Source of the DNA: Hyphomicrobiales bacterium
GTDB taxonomy: Bacteria > Pseudomonadota > Alphaproteobacteria > Rhizobiales > Rhizobiaceae
DNA: 64,000 nt
Direction of reading: 5' to 3'
Assembly: GCA_900472485.1 (NCBI GenBank)
Contig: UCII01000005.1
Coordinates: 1-64,000, forward strand
Below, piece after piece: positions 34,236 through 44,138 of this stretch. Every line of letters begins with the position of its first letter. The first letter of the stretch is position 1. The notes under the pieces are model-generated. The model was not told where the DNA came from and did no database searches. It saw only the letters and a program-made list of their open reading frames with translations. Position numbers and translations under genes: made by a program.

Positions 34236-36179
34236 CTAACTAGTCTCTTGGCCCACTAGCTCCGCATGTGACGGAAAGAAGCGTTCCAACCCATATTGGC
34301 GGCCGAACATCACGTCGTGCTGCAGATAACGATAGTCGCGCACCAATGGGTCAAGCTCCTGCTCCTTGCGCGCCCAATCGGGGAAGGCCTGATTGTCGCG
34401 GCTTGCAAGCTGGTAGCGGTCGACGATGGTATATTTCTTCTGCACGCGGCCGAGGAGGCCCGTGTAGAAAGGATGCTCGTATCCGGCTGTTTTTAGCAAG
34501 TGGTACGGCAGTTGTGAGGGGCTGATGGTGCCGATGTCCTTGCGGGCACCCTTCTTGCTCGACCAGATGACGAGCGGCGTCTCATGTTCCCGTTTCATGA
34601 CGTCGAGCGGCGCCTTGCGGGTCGCCACCTGCTGCGGCATGTAGCCTGTGTTGGGATAGACGTTGCCGAGCGGCGGCAGATGATCTCCCCAGAGGACGAT
34701 GATGGTTTCGCGGTCGCGCTTTTCGGCCCAATCCACCAGCATCTTCAGGCTATCATCGGCTTCGCGAACGCCCTGCGCATAGGTGGAGAGCGCGGCACGG
34801 TCGTCATCACTCAGATCTCCACCGATATTGACGGTATTCTCAGCATAGCGGTCGGCTTCATAAGGTCCATGTCCCTGCAGGGTGACGGCAAAGAAGAAGA
34901 AGGGGCGCTCGGCGGCGTCTCCTTCGCGCATGATTTCCTTCATCAGGGAATCGTCGGCGGCGAACATGCCGCGCTTGTCCATTGGCGGCAGGGTTTCCTG
35001 CGTATGAAACTCCTCGAAGCCGAAAGCCTTGTAGACCTCGTTGCGGTTCCAGAACCAGCCGCTGAAGGGATGAAGGGCGCGCGCCATATAGCCTTCGCCG
35101 CGGAAGAAGGTCGCAAGCGACGGCATCGGACGACGTACATATTGCTGATAGGGAATGCTGCCATAGGGAAGGAAGGCATTGGAAAAGCCCGTCAGTGCCT
35201 CGAACTCGACATTGGCGGTCATGCCGCCGAATTCCGGCGAGAAGACATATCCGGATTGTCTGGCGCGGATCGTCGGCATCGGATCGGGCGTAAAGGCGAG
35301 CTTGGAAAGCCGCGTCGGATCCCAAAGAGATTCGCTCATCAGCATGATCACGTCGGGCTTTTGGCGCGGACCGGAGAGATAGCCGTAGTTTCTTGCGGGC
35401 ATGGCATCGATGGCGCCGGGGCCGTATCCGGCCGGTGACTTGACGTCCGCCATGGGCAGGTTCAGTGCGAAGGCGAGGGTGAAGCCGTTATGGTTGTAAT
35501 TTTCCGTCTGATCCCAGACGATCGGAATGATGCTCAGCTTCTCGCGAACATAGGAATATTGTGTAGGGTCCATCTGCGAGGCGAAAAGTGCTGCCAGCGG
35601 CAAGCAGACCGAAAGCCGGCCGAGGCGCTCGTTTCGCGAAAGCGCAACCGTGTGGCTACGGATATACCGCCAGAGCAGGATCATGGCACCGGTACTCGCG
35701 ATGATGCCGATTGCCAATGCCATGGCCGTCCAAGGGCGATCGCGCACCATGACCGGCATCAGCTCCACGATTTGCCGACCGAACAGGAAGTCCGAAGGGT
35801 AGAGCGGATCGGAGAGAAAATTCTGCTTCTGGCTCGAAATGAAGGCCGGGACGATCAGCAGCGGCGCGACAATCAAAGCGGACAGGTGCGCACGACCGAT
35901 CAAGGCATCCAGCATCAGCATGGCCAGCATGACAATGCCGATGGTGGCGAGGCCGGGGCGGGACGGGGAAAGGAGATAAGTCCAAGCCGAGGCGAATTCG
36001 CTGCGTGCGACCCATTCGACTGTCATGACGATGGACAGGGAGAAAAGCAGGGTCAGCGCGAGGCTCAGAAGCAGACGCAGAGCGGCGGACTTCTGTCTCG
36101 CGTCGCCGATCTTCTGGAAAAGGGCAAGCTTGCCCGCCAAGGCGGACCCGATGACCAATGCGACCAATGCTGTCTCCAA
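34236..36179 (-). CDS. LTA synthase-family phosphoglycerol transferase
   Basis: 647 residues, five membrane helices in the first 190, then a periplasmic sulfatase-fold domain (about 255-560). Metal and substrate motifs: VIMLMSESLWDPTRLS with the Ser-Glu-Ser and nearby Thr nucleophile region, FGGMTANVEFEALTGF, the HGPYE segment and WGDHLPPLG near the end. This alkaline-phosphatase-type family moves phosphoglycerol from phosphatidylglycerol onto glycans or lipids; in rhizobia the closest known roles are glycerophosphate decoration of cyclic beta-glucans or similar envelope sugars. The only in-frame start after an upstream TAG is TTG at 36179, without a strong RBS, so the start is uncertain. Confidence 0.85.
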   Translation of the reverse strand: METALVALVIGSALAGKLALFQKIGDARQKSAALRLLLSLALTLLFSLSIVMTVEWVARSEFASAWTYLLSPSRPGLATIGIVMLAMLMLDALIGRAHLSALIVAPLLIVPAFISSQKQNFLSDPLYPSDFLFGRQIVELMPVMVRDRPWTAMALAIGIIASTGAMILLWRYIRSHTVALSRNERLGRLSVCLPLAALFASQMDPTQYSYVREKLSIIPIVWDQTENYNHNGFTLAFALNLPMADVKSPAGYGPGAIDAMPARNYGYLSGPRQKPDVIMLMSESLWDPTRLSKLAFTPDPMPTIRARQSGYVFSPEFGGMTANVEFEALTGFSNAFLPYGSIPYQQYVRRPMPSLATFFRGEGYMARALHPFSGWFWNRNEVYKAFGFEEFHTQETLPPMDKRGMFAADDSLMKEIMREGDAAERPFFFFAVTLQGHGPYEADRYAENTVNIGGDLSDDDRAALSTYAQGVREADDSLKMLVDWAEKRDRETIIVLWGDHLPPLGNVYPNTGYMPQQVATRKAPLDVMKREHETPLVIWSSKKGARKDIGTISPSQLPYHLLKTAGYEHPFYTGLLGRVQKKYTIVDRYQLASRDNQAFPDWARKEQELDPLVRDYRYLQHDVMFGRQYGLERFFPSHAELVGQETS

Positions 36180-36201
36180 AAGCTACAAAATATTCATATA
36201 A

Positions 36202-36219
36202 GTGTCACGTTTCTGTCAT
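36202..36219. promoter_or_regulatory. PHO-box-like direct repeat
   Basis: GTGTCACGTTTCTGTCAT: two TGTCA-containing heptamers 11 bp apart, matching the rhizobial PHO box CTGTCAT-N4-CTGTCAT at 12 of 14 repeat positions. It lies 23 bp upstream of the phosphoglycerol-transferase start but is oriented toward nadE, opposite to that gene. PhoB control would make sense for a phosphate-containing envelope modification, yet orientation argues against a standard site. Confidence 0.4.
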
Positions 36220-36347
36220 GAATGCTGCATGAACCGCAAGTCTGACTTGGTATTCTTCCGGGCAAAAATACCGCCTATGCGAGTAGTGAGATCTTTGATG
36301 CGTGTGCGGGGAGGAAGGCGGTTGCGGAAGGAAGATGGCATCGCTAA

Positions 36348-38036
36348 ATGTATGGCATGACAGAGCAAAGCCAGATTACCAACACCATCCGCATCGCTGT
36401 CGCGCAGCTCAATCCGACAGTCGGCGACGTCTCCGGCAATCTCGCCAAGGCGCGTGACGCCCGCGCCGAAGCGGCGCGCGAAGGCGCGCAGCTCTTATTG
36501 CTGACGGAATTGTTCATTTCCGGGTATCCGCCGGAAGATCTCGTGTTGAAGCCGGCCTTCATTCGTGCCTGCTGGAAAGCGGTCGAAGCTCTGGCCGCCG
36601 ACACGGCCGATGGTGGTCCGGGTGTCATCATCGGCTTTCCCCGGCAGGATGACACCGGACGTTATAATTCGATTGCCGTGCTTGATGGCGGCAAGGTGAT
36701 CGCCGTCCGTGACAAAGTAGACCTGCCAAACTACGGCGAGTTCGACGAGAAGCGCGTCTTCGATCAGGGCGCCATGCCCGGTCCGGTCAATTTCCGCGGC
36801 GTTAGGCTAGGTATTCCGATCTGTGAGGACATCTGGGGCGAACTCGGCGTTTGCGAAACGCTGGCCGAAAGCGGTGCTGAAATGCTTCTCTCGCCGAATG
36901 GCTCGCCGTACTATCGCGGCAAGGTCGACGTGCGCCATCAGGTCGTGCTGAAGCAGGTCATCGAGACGGGCCTGCCGATGATCTATGCCGCCCAGCTTGG
37001 CGGCCAGGACGAACTGGTTTTCGATGGCGCCAGCTTCGGCTTCAACGCAGACAAGACGCTGGCCTTCCAGATGAGCCAGTTCGAAACTGCCTTGGCGGTC
37101 ACCACATGGAAGAAGAACGGCGATGGCTGGCACTGCGCCGAAGGCCCGATGGCTCATATTCCGGAAGGCGAGGAGGCGGATTATCGCGCTTGCCTGCTGG
37201 GATTCCGCGATTATGTCAACAAGAACGGCTTCAAGTCGGTCGTGCTTGGTCTATCCGGCGGCATCGACTCGGCGATCTGCGCTGCGATTGCCGTCGATGC
37301 GCTGGGCGAAGAGCGTGTGCGCACCGTCATGCTGCCTTATCGCTATACCTCGCAGGATTCGTTGAAGGATGCGGCCGATTGCGCCAAAGCGCTTGGCTGC
37401 CGTTATGACATCGTACCGATCGAAGATCCCGTCACCGGCTTCACCTCGGCCTTGTCCGATCTCTTTGAGGGCACGGAAAGCGGCATCACCGAGGAAAACC
37501 TGCAGAGCCGCGCCCGCGGCACAATTCTCATGGCGATCTCCAACAAGTTCGGTTCGATGGTGGTGACGACGGGCAACAAGTCGGAGATGTCCGTTGGCTA
37601 CGCCACGCTTTATGGCGATATGAACGGCGGCTTCAACCCGATCAAGGATCTCTACAAGATGCAGGTTTATGCGCTGTCGCGCTGGCGAAATCTGCATGTA
37701 CCCCCCGGTGCGCTCGGGCCCTCCGGCGAGGTCATTCCCCACAACATCATCGACAAGGCGCCTTCGGCGGAACTGAGGCCGAACCAGACGGACCAGGATT
37801 CGCTGCCGCCCTATCCAGTGCTCGACGATATCCTCGAATGCCTGGTTGAGAAGGAAATGTCGGTCGAGGAAATCGTAGCGCGCGGCCATGATGTTGCGAC
37901 CGTACATCGCATCGAGCATCTGCTCTATCTCGCAGAATACAAGCGCCGCCAGTCGGCGCCGGGCGTGAAGATCACCAAGAAGAATTTCGGTCGCGACCGC
38001 CGCTATCCGATCACCAATCGCTTCCGCGATCGCTGA
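36348..38036 (+). CDS. nadE: Glutamine-dependent NAD+ synthetase
   Basis: 562 residues, with ATG at 36348 favoured by AGGAAG 13 nt upstream; an ATG at 36357 is possible. N-terminal nitrilase-type amidase (about 10-265): catalytic Glu in LLTELFISGYPPEDL, Lys in RDKVDLPNYGEFDE, Cys in IPICEDIWGE. C-terminal ammonia-dependent synthetase with the PP-loop LGLSGGIDSAICAAIAVDAL near 300-320 and TGNKSEMSVGYATLYGDM. It makes NAD from nicotinic acid adenine dinucleotide using glutamine nitrogen. The TolB-like gene follows after 31 bp. Confidence 0.96.
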   Translation: MYGMTEQSQITNTIRIAVAQLNPTVGDVSGNLAKARDARAEAAREGAQLLLLTELFISGYPPEDLVLKPAFIRACWKAVEALAADTADGGPGVIIGFPRQDDTGRYNSIAVLDGGKVIAVRDKVDLPNYGEFDEKRVFDQGAMPGPVNFRGVRLGIPICEDIWGELGVCETLAESGAEMLLSPNGSPYYRGKVDVRHQVVLKQVIETGLPMIYAAQLGGQDELVFDGASFGFNADKTLAFQMSQFETALAVTTWKKNGDGWHCAEGPMAHIPEGEEADYRACLLGFRDYVNKNGFKSVVLGLSGGIDSAICAAIAVDALGEERVRTVMLPYRYTSQDSLKDAADCAKALGCRYDIVPIEDPVTGFTSALSDLFEGTESGITEENLQSRARGTILMAISNKFGSMVVTTGNKSEMSVGYATLYGDMNGGFNPIKDLYKMQVYALSRWRNLHVPPGALGPSGEVIPHNIIDKAPSAELRPNQTDQDSLPPYPVLDDILECLVEKEMSVEEIVARGHDVATVHRIEHLLYLAEYKRRQSAPGVKITKKNFGRDRRYPITNRFRDR

Positions 38037-38067
38037 TCGCGGTATCCAGCCGCAAGGGAGAGGAAGA

Positions 38068-38892
38068 ATGCGCAGCTCGGTCGAGATCTATAATATCCGC
38101 ACGGGTGCTAACCGGATCGTCTGGCAAACGGACCAACTGATCGAGGCGCCGAACTATTCGCCCGACGGTCGATATCTGCTGCTGAACGGCGATGGGCTGC
38201 TCTATCGGTTGCCGCTGGATGGCAGCGGCATCGCCCAGGTCGATACCGGCTTTGCGACCCAGTGCAACAACGATCACGGCATTTCCCCGGATGGGGCGCT
38301 GATCGCCATTTCCGACAAGACCCAGCACGGCAAGTCCTGCATCTATGTTCTGCCGGCAGAGGGCGGTACGCCAAGGCAGGTGACGACCAATCTGCCGTCT
38401 TACTGGCATGGCTGGTCGCCGGACGGAAAGCGCTTCTCCTATTGCGGCATCCGCAACGATGTCTTCGATATCTATACGATCTCGATCGATGGCGGCGAGG
38501 AGACCCGGCTGACGCATGGCGAGGGCCGCAATGACGGACCTGATTTCTCCGCTGATGGGCAATGGATCTACTTCAATTCGAGCCGCACCGGCCTGATGCA
38601 GATTTGGCGCATCCATCCGGACGGCACCGGCCTGCAGCAGGTGACCGACGACAATTACGGCAACTGGTTCGCGCATCCCTCGCCGAAGAACGACAAGGTC
38701 GTGCTGATCTCCTACGATCCCGATGTCTTCGATCACCCGCGGGATCTGAATGTTCGCATGCGGCTGATGGACATGGATGGCGGCAATATCACGACGCTGT
38801 TCGAGCTCTTCGGCGGGCAGGGATCGATCAATGTGCCTAACTGGTCACCGGATGGGGACGAGTTCGCCTATGTCCGCTATGAGCCGGCTTGA
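38068..38892 (+). CDS. TolB-like six-bladed beta-propeller protein (PD40 repeats)
   Basis: 274 residues, made of repeated PD40/WD40-like blades: EAPNYSPDGRYLLLNGDG, NNDHGISPDGALIAISDKT, YWHGWSPDGKRFSYCGIRN, NDGPDFSADGQWIYFNSS and INVPNWSPDGDEFAYVRYE, i.e. the SPDG signature five times. No signal peptide or membrane helix, so unlike TolB it appears cytoplasmic. GGGAGAGGAAG precedes the ATG and it sits 31 bp after nadE, suggesting cotranscription. Function unknown; such propellers often bind glycans or peptides. Confidence 0.88.
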   Translation: MRSSVEIYNIRTGANRIVWQTDQLIEAPNYSPDGRYLLLNGDGLLYRLPLDGSGIAQVDTGFATQCNNDHGISPDGALIAISDKTQHGKSCIYVLPAEGGTPRQVTTNLPSYWHGWSPDGKRFSYCGIRNDVFDIYTISIDGGEETRLTHGEGRNDGPDFSADGQWIYFNSSRTGLMQIWRIHPDGTGLQQVTDDNYGNWFAHPSPKNDKVVLISYDPDVFDHPRDLNVRMRLMDMDGGNITTLFELFGGQGSINVPNWSPDGDEFAYVRYEPA

Positions 38893-39056
38893 GCTCTGGA
38901 CAGATCGCAACCGACACGATAGATCTGGAGGCGTTCTCAGGGCGCATCCGATCCGCGGGAAGGGCTAGGCCCACCTGATGCATATAAAGTGAGACTGCCA
39001 CACCTCTTTTCAGTCTGTGGGCGCGGATACCGGACATAAATGGAAGGAGGTCTATC

Positions 39057-40829
39057 GTGACCACGCGCTCTTTGGCTGTCGACGCCACTCTCGATTCCCT
39101 GAAAAAGCAGGCCAAGTCTTTCCTCAAGGCCGTCCAAGCCGGCGATGCTTCGGCACATAGTCGCGTTGCGCCCTATTTTGCCGACGTCGCAGATGTGGGG
39201 CTGCAGGACATTCAGCTCGTTCTTGCCCGCGAATTCGGCTTTTCCAGCTGGACGAAGCTCAAGGCGCATCTCGAAAGCGACGATCGCAAGCATGTTCCAC
39301 GGGATCAGCTCGCCAACCGTTTCCTGTCACTGGCGACGGTTTCTTACTTTGCCAATATTCCCGCCGATCCCGCGCGCTTCGATGAGGCGTTGCGACTGCT
39401 TGAAGACAATCCGGAAATTGCCGATGAAAGCATTCACGTCGCTGCTGCGCTTGGCGGTGCCGACCGTGTAAGTCGCTGGCTTGATCGTCAGCCACAGCTT
39501 CTCGATCGCAAGGGCGGGCCGCATGATTTAACTCCGCTGATGTGGGCGGCCTATGCTCGCGTGCCGGGTCGTTCCAGCCTGCCGGCAGCCCGCGAGCTGG
39601 TCAGGCGCGGGGCCGACGTCAACGCTTTCTTCCTCGATGCCGGCCAATATCGCTTCACCGTTTTGACCGGCGTCTTCGGCGAAGGCGAGGCGGGGAAGGA
39701 TCGCCAGCCTCAGCATCCGGAATGCGTGGCATTCGCGCGATTGCTGCTCGATGCCGGCGCGGAGGCGAATGACAGCCAGGCGCTCTACAACCGCATGTTC
39801 GAACCCGACGATACATGCCTGAAATTGCTGATCGAATATGGCTTGTCCGCTGGAGATAAGAACAATTGGCTCGTGCGCGAGGATGGCAGGTTCGTCGAGA
39901 ACTCGCAGACTGTTTTCGACTATCAGCTTGCCTGGGCGCTGGAACATCGCATGGGCGAGCGGGTGCGCCTGCTGGTGGATCATGGCGCTGATATTCACAA
40001 GCCGACTAACGGCAGGACTCCCTACGAATGGGCGCGGCTAGGCAATGACAAGGATCTCACATTATATCTCGTTCAGCAGGGAGCTGTAGCGGTTCGTCTG
40101 AAAGACGAGGATCAGGTCTATATCCAAATACATCAGAAGCCCCGAAAAAAGGCGATCGCTCCGGCGGTAGCCGGCAAACACATGGCGTCATTCATTAAAC
40201 ATATAAAGAGACTTGCGGGCGATGGTGATATCGCAGCGGCGATGCGTAAGGCTCATCCGGCCATGCTCCACGACGCTGCCGGGGAAAACGACCTTGGAGC
40301 CGTCCGCCGAATGCTGGCCCTGGGCCTCGACGTTAACGCGATGACAAGCCGCACGCCGCTGCATGAGGCGGCGCTGCATGGCCATATGGAGATGGCGAAA
40401 CTGCTGATCGAGCATGGAGCCGATACCACTATTCGCGATCCCAATTTTTATGCGCCGCCAATCGGTTGGGCCGAATATAACGGCAAGGATGAGATGGTCG
40501 AGTTTCTGAAAGCCTACCCGCTCGATATTTTCGCGGCGGCCGCTTTCGGCACAATCGATCAGCTAGCTGCCATTCTCAATAAGCATCCGGAACAGGTGAA
40601 TATCCGCTTCGGTGAATTTCGCCCGCATGGGCAGTCCACCGATCGCGATTGGATGACGCCGCTCGGGTTTGCCATCGTCAATCGGTGCGGTGAGGCGGTG
40701 CGCTTTCTGCTGGTGAAGGGTGCGGATCGCTCGCTCAGGGATGCCTCCGGACGATCTTACCGCGATCTTGCGCAGGAGACGGGTGACGAAGCCATTGCTT
40801 CCTTGCTGCGTCAGCCGGCAACGATCTGA
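39057..40829 (+). CDS. Ankyrin-repeat protein
   Basis: 590 residues with a GTG start supported by GGAAGGAGG 6 nt upstream. The N-terminus (about 8-80) has the LDSLKKQAKSFLKAVQAGD and LAREFGFSSWTKLKAHLE pattern that precedes ankyrin arrays in many soil-bacterial proteins. Ankyrin repeats follow in two groups, about 120-350 (ELVRRGADVNAFF, LLVDHGADIHKPTNGRTPYEW) and about 400-590 (LGLDVNAMTSRTPLHEAALHG, LLIEHGADTTIRDP). No signal peptide. A protein-binding scaffold is expected; partner and role unknown. Confidence 0.88.
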   Translation: MTTRSLAVDATLDSLKKQAKSFLKAVQAGDASAHSRVAPYFADVADVGLQDIQLVLAREFGFSSWTKLKAHLESDDRKHVPRDQLANRFLSLATVSYFANIPADPARFDEALRLLEDNPEIADESIHVAAALGGADRVSRWLDRQPQLLDRKGGPHDLTPLMWAAYARVPGRSSLPAARELVRRGADVNAFFLDAGQYRFTVLTGVFGEGEAGKDRQPQHPECVAFARLLLDAGAEANDSQALYNRMFEPDDTCLKLLIEYGLSAGDKNNWLVREDGRFVENSQTVFDYQLAWALEHRMGERVRLLVDHGADIHKPTNGRTPYEWARLGNDKDLTLYLVQQGAVAVRLKDEDQVYIQIHQKPRKKAIAPAVAGKHMASFIKHIKRLAGDGDIAAAMRKAHPAMLHDAAGENDLGAVRRMLALGLDVNAMTSRTPLHEAALHGHMEMAKLLIEHGADTTIRDPNFYAPPIGWAEYNGKDEMVEFLKAYPLDIFAAAAFGTIDQLAAILNKHPEQVNIRFGEFRPHGQSTDRDWMTPLGFAIVNRCGEAVRFLLVKGADRSLRDASGRSYRDLAQETGDEAIASLLRQPATI

Positions 40830-40880
40830 AAATAGGGAGGCAGGGCGGTCAGACGGAGATGAGAAGCGTCTGGCCGTGTA

Positions 40881-41630
40881 TTATTGCGTCGGCTGCGGCC
40901 CGGCCTCTTTTGGATGCTTGAGATCGATGCTGCCCTGGTCGGTCGCGAGGAATTGCGGGCCGACCTGGCGCACCTTATGGGCCGAAGGATCATAGGGGCG
41001 ATCCGGCGGAAATTGCTGCGGCTGCGCCTGTGTTATCTTGGGAACCGTCGCGGGCGCCTGCTTTTGTTCGAGGCTGGAATTCTTTTGGAGCCTTGGCGTC
41101 TCGATGACGGTGATGGAGCTTTCAGGCTTTGCTAGGGACTGCTCCTGCGGTGCATAGGCATCCATCTTCGTGTGGGTATCGATCACGATATCCGGGGTTG
41201 CCGAAGCCGGCAGGCTGCAGCCGTTGCGCTGCATCGTATCCAGCAACTGTCGGCGCTGCATGGCAACGGCATCGACGCGGCCGACGCTTTGCTCGCGCTG
41301 ATCCATCAGCAGGGAGAGATCCTGCCGCATCTGATCGATCGATTGCCTGATGTCATCGCAGACGCCCTGATTGTCCTGGCCCCCAAATACGCCATCGTCG
41401 CCTTCGGCGCAGCCCTGGTTACGGAGGTCGCTCATCGTCCGGCGGATCATCAGGTTCTGCTGCACGATGGCGCGCGAGAGCTGGCGTGTTTCCTGGCTGG
41501 CGCCGATCACTTCGTTGATGTCGACATAGCGGCCGCGCAGCTCGTCGCAGAGATCGGCCTGTGCGAGGGCCGGCGTGGCCGCCAGCAGGGAAAAGAGGGC
41601 AATGGAAGCTTGTTTTATGCCGTGGTTCAC
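40881..41630 (-). CDS. Hypothetical exported coiled-coil protein
   Basis: 249 residues with a GTG start at 41630 and no clear RBS. Signal peptide about 1-23 (ALFSLLAATPALAQA). The mature N-terminal half is helical with regularly placed cysteines (ADLCDELRGR, NQGCAEGDDG, NQGVCDDIRQ, QRNGCSLPAS) that could form two disulfides, and long Gln-rich coiled-coil stretches. The C-terminal half is Pro/Gln-rich and probably disordered. I do not recognise a family. Convergent with the ankyrin gene (51 bp between stops). Confidence 0.75.
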   Translation of the reverse strand: MNHGIKQASIALFSLLAATPALAQADLCDELRGRYVDINEVIGASQETRQLSRAIVQQNLMIRRTMSDLRNQGCAEGDDGVFGGQDNQGVCDDIRQSIDQMRQDLSLLMDQREQSVGRVDAVAMQRRQLLDTMQRNGCSLPASATPDIVIDTHTKMDAYAPQEQSLAKPESSITVIETPRLQKNSSLEQKQAPATVPKITQAQPQQFPPDRPYDPSAHKVRQVGPQFLATDQGSIDLKHPKEAGPQPTQ

Positions 41631-41767
41631 GGTGCTGCTCTCGAAAGCGGTTTTAAGTCGCTAAAGATTACACGCTGCAGCTTAACAACGTATCCATGAA
41701 AAAGCACGGATTTCGAGAGGATTTTCGTGAAATTGCAGCTTGCAGCCGCCGATAGCCAGGAGAGGGG

Positions 41768-41798
41768 CGGCACCGCGATTGCATGAAACGCGGTACCG
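41768..41798 (-). terminator. Hairpin after malic enzyme gene
   Basis: CGGTACCGCG and CGCGGTGCCG (one G-T pair) around an 11-nt loop, 28 bp past the stop; no T-run follows, so termination is uncertain. Confidence 0.4.
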
Positions 41799-41825
41799 TT
41801 CTGACGGCGGCAGCGAGGCGCAGTA

Positions 41826-44138
41826 TCAGGCGATCTGTGAGGCCTCGACGACGGCGAGCGCCGCCATGTTGACCACGCCGCGGGAAGTGACCGACGGCGA
41901 GAGAATATGGGCCGGAAGCGCCGTCCCAAGCAGGATGGGACCGACATGCAGACCATCGGTCATGGTCTTGACCACGCCCAGCGTGATATTGGCTGCATCG
42001 AGATTGGGGAAGACCAGTAGATTGGCTTCGCCGGAAAGCGCGCTGTCCGGCATTACGTGGCGGCGCAGGCTCTCGGAAATGGCGCTGTCGCCATGCATTT
42101 CTCCATCGACCTCCAGATCCGGCGCTGCCTCGCGAATGAGAGCCAGCGCTTCGCGCATCTTCGTGGCGCTTTCCGACTCCCGGGAGCCGAAGTTGGAATG
42201 CGAGACGAGGGCGGCGCGCGGCTCGATGCCGAAGCGCTTGATTTCCTCGGCAGCCAGCCAGGTGGATTCCGCGATTTCCTCGGCGGACGGGTTAAACGTC
42301 ACATAGGTATCGGTGTAGAAGGTCGCGCCGCGCTGCGAGATGAGTAGGCTCAGCGCGGAGAAATCGCGAACGTCGGGCCGCTTGCCGATGACCTGGCGAA
42401 CGATACGCAAATGACGCTCATAACGGCCTTCAAGGCCGCAGATGAGCGCATCGGCTTCGCCGCGCTTCAGGGCAAGTGCGCCGATGACGGTCGTGTTGGT
42501 GCGAACGATGGTGCGCGCTGCTTCGGGAATAACACCTGCGCGACCGACCAGCGAGAAATAGAGCTCGACATATTCGCGGAAGCGGGGATCGTCTTCCGGA
42601 TTGATGACGGCAAAATCCGTATGCGGGCGGATCTTCAGACCGTAGCGCTTCAGGCGCGTCTCGATGACGGACGGACGGCCAATCAGGATCGGAATGGCCG
42701 TGCCTTCCTCGAGCAGGACCTGGGCGGCGCGCAGCACGCGCTCGTCTTCGCCTTCGGAAAAGACGACGCGCTTGCGCTCGGCAATCTTCGCGGCCGCAAA
42801 GATCGGCTTCATGACGAAGCCGGAGCGGAAGACGAAGCGGTTGAGTTCGTCCATATAGGCGTCGAAATCCTTGATCGGACGCAGGGCGACGCCGCTGTCT
42901 GCGGCTGCCTTCGCCACGGCCGGCGCAATGCGCAGGATGAGGCGCGGGTCGAAGGGCGAAGGGATCAGGTAGTTAGGCCCGAAGACCGGAGTTTCACCGG
43001 TATAGGCCCGCGCCGCGACATCGGAAGGCTCCTCGCGGGCAAGCGCGGCGATGGCGCGCACCGCGGCCATCTTCATCTCTTCGTTGATCGTTTTGGCGCC
43101 GCAATCGAGCGCGCCGCGGAAAATATAGGGGAAGCAGAGGACGTTGTTGACCTGGTTCGGGAAATCCGAGCGGCCGGTGCAGATCATCGCGTCGGGGCGG
43201 GCGGCACGGGCGAGGTCCGGCATGATTTCCGGCGTCGGGTTGGCGAGCGCCATGATCAGCGGCTTTTCGGCCATCTGCGCCAGAAGTTCGGGTTTTAGCA
43301 CGCCGGCGGCGGACAGGCCGAGGAAGACGTCGGCGCCCGGAATGGATTCAGCAAGCACGCGCTTGTCGCTGTCCTGGGCGTAGACGGATTTCCACTCGTC
43401 CATCAGGACGTTGCGGTCCTTGTAGACCAAGCCTTCGATATCGTGGACCCAGATGTTTTCGCGCTTGGCGCCGAGAATGACAAGCAGGTTGAGGCAGGCG
43501 AGTGCGGCCGCACCCGCGCCGGAGGCGACGATCTTGACTTCTTCGATCTTCTTGCCGGCCAGTTCCAGTCCGTTGAGGATGGCGGCGGCGACGATGATGG
43601 CGGTGCCGTGCTGATCGTCGTGAAAGACCGGAATTTCCATCTTCTCGCGCAGGCGGCGTTCGACGTCGAAGCATTCCGGCGCCTTGATGTCTTCGAGATT
43701 GATGCCGCCGAAGGTCGGCTCGAGCGCCGAAACGGTGTTGACCATCTCATCGACCGTCGGTGCTGCGATTTCGATGTCGAAGACGTCGATGCCGGCGAAT
43801 TTCTTGAAGAGGACGGCCTTGCCTTCCATGACGGGCTTCGAGGCGAGCGGACCGATATTGCCGAGGCCGAGTACCGCCGAACCGTTCGAAATCACGGCAA
43901 CGAGATTGGCGCGGGACGTATAGTCGGCTGCCGTTTCCGGGTTGTCACGGATGGCGATGCAGGGGGCGGCGACGCCGGGCGAATAGGCAAGCGCCAGATC
44001 GCGCTGATTGCCCAGCGGCTTGGTCGCCTGAATTTCCAGCTTGCCGGGGCGTGGATAACGATGGAAATAAAGCGCCTGTTCGTCGAAGTTTCCGCTCGCC
44101 ATGTTCTTGGCTGCTTTCGAAGTGTCGTTCGTATCCAA
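41826..44138 (-). CDS. maeB: Hybrid malic enzyme (malic + phosphotransacetylase-like domains)
   Basis: 770 residues if started at the TTG at 44138, chosen because GGAG lies 7 nt upstream and the resulting length matches rhizobial malic enzymes; ATGs at 44183 and 44102 are alternatives. The malic domain (about 15-180) has the YSPGVAAPC signature and [19 protein letters not shown]; the NAD(P) domain follows with [17 protein letters not shown]. The C-terminal third is phosphotransacetylase-like ([36 protein letters not shown]) and not known to be catalytic. It oxidatively decarboxylates malate to pyruvate. NAD (dme) versus NADP (tme) preference cannot be decided here; dme is required for symbiotic nitrogen fixation in Sinorhizobium meliloti. 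Confidence 0.94.
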   Translation of the reverse strand: MDTNDTSKAAKNMASGNFDEQALYFHRYPRPGKLEIQATKPLGNQRDLALAYSPGVAAPCIAIRDNPETAADYTSRANLVAVISNGSAVLGLGNIGPLASKPVMEGKAVLFKKFAGIDVFDIEIAAPTVDEMVNTVSALEPTFGGINLEDIKAPECFDVERRLREKMEIPVFHDDQHGTAIIVAAAILNGLELAGKKIEEVKIVASGAGAAALACLNLLVILGAKRENIWVHDIEGLVYKDRNVLMDEWKSVYAQDSDKRVLAESIPGADVFLGLSAAGVLKPELLAQMAEKPLIMALANPTPEIMPDLARAARPDAMICTGRSDFPNQVNNVLCFPYIFRGALDCGAKTINEEMKMAAVRAIAALAREEPSDVAARAYTGETPVFGPNYLIPSPFDPRLILRIAPAVAKAAADSGVALRPIKDFDAYMDELNRFVFRSGFVMKPIFAAAKIAERKRVVFSEGEDERVLRAAQVLLEEGTAIPILIGRPSVIETRLKRYGLKIRPHTDFAVINPEDDPRFREYVELYFSLVGRAGVIPEAARTIVRTNTTVIGALALKRGEADALICGLEGRYERHLRIVRQVIGKRPDVRDFSALSLLISQRGATFYTDTYVTFNPSAEEIAESTWLAAEEIKRFGIEPRAALVSHSNFGSRESESATKMREALALIREAAPDLEVDGEMHGDSAISESLRRHVMPDSALSGEANLLVFPNLDAANITLGVVKTMTDGLHVGPILLGTALPAHILSPSVTSRGVVNMAALAVVEASQIA

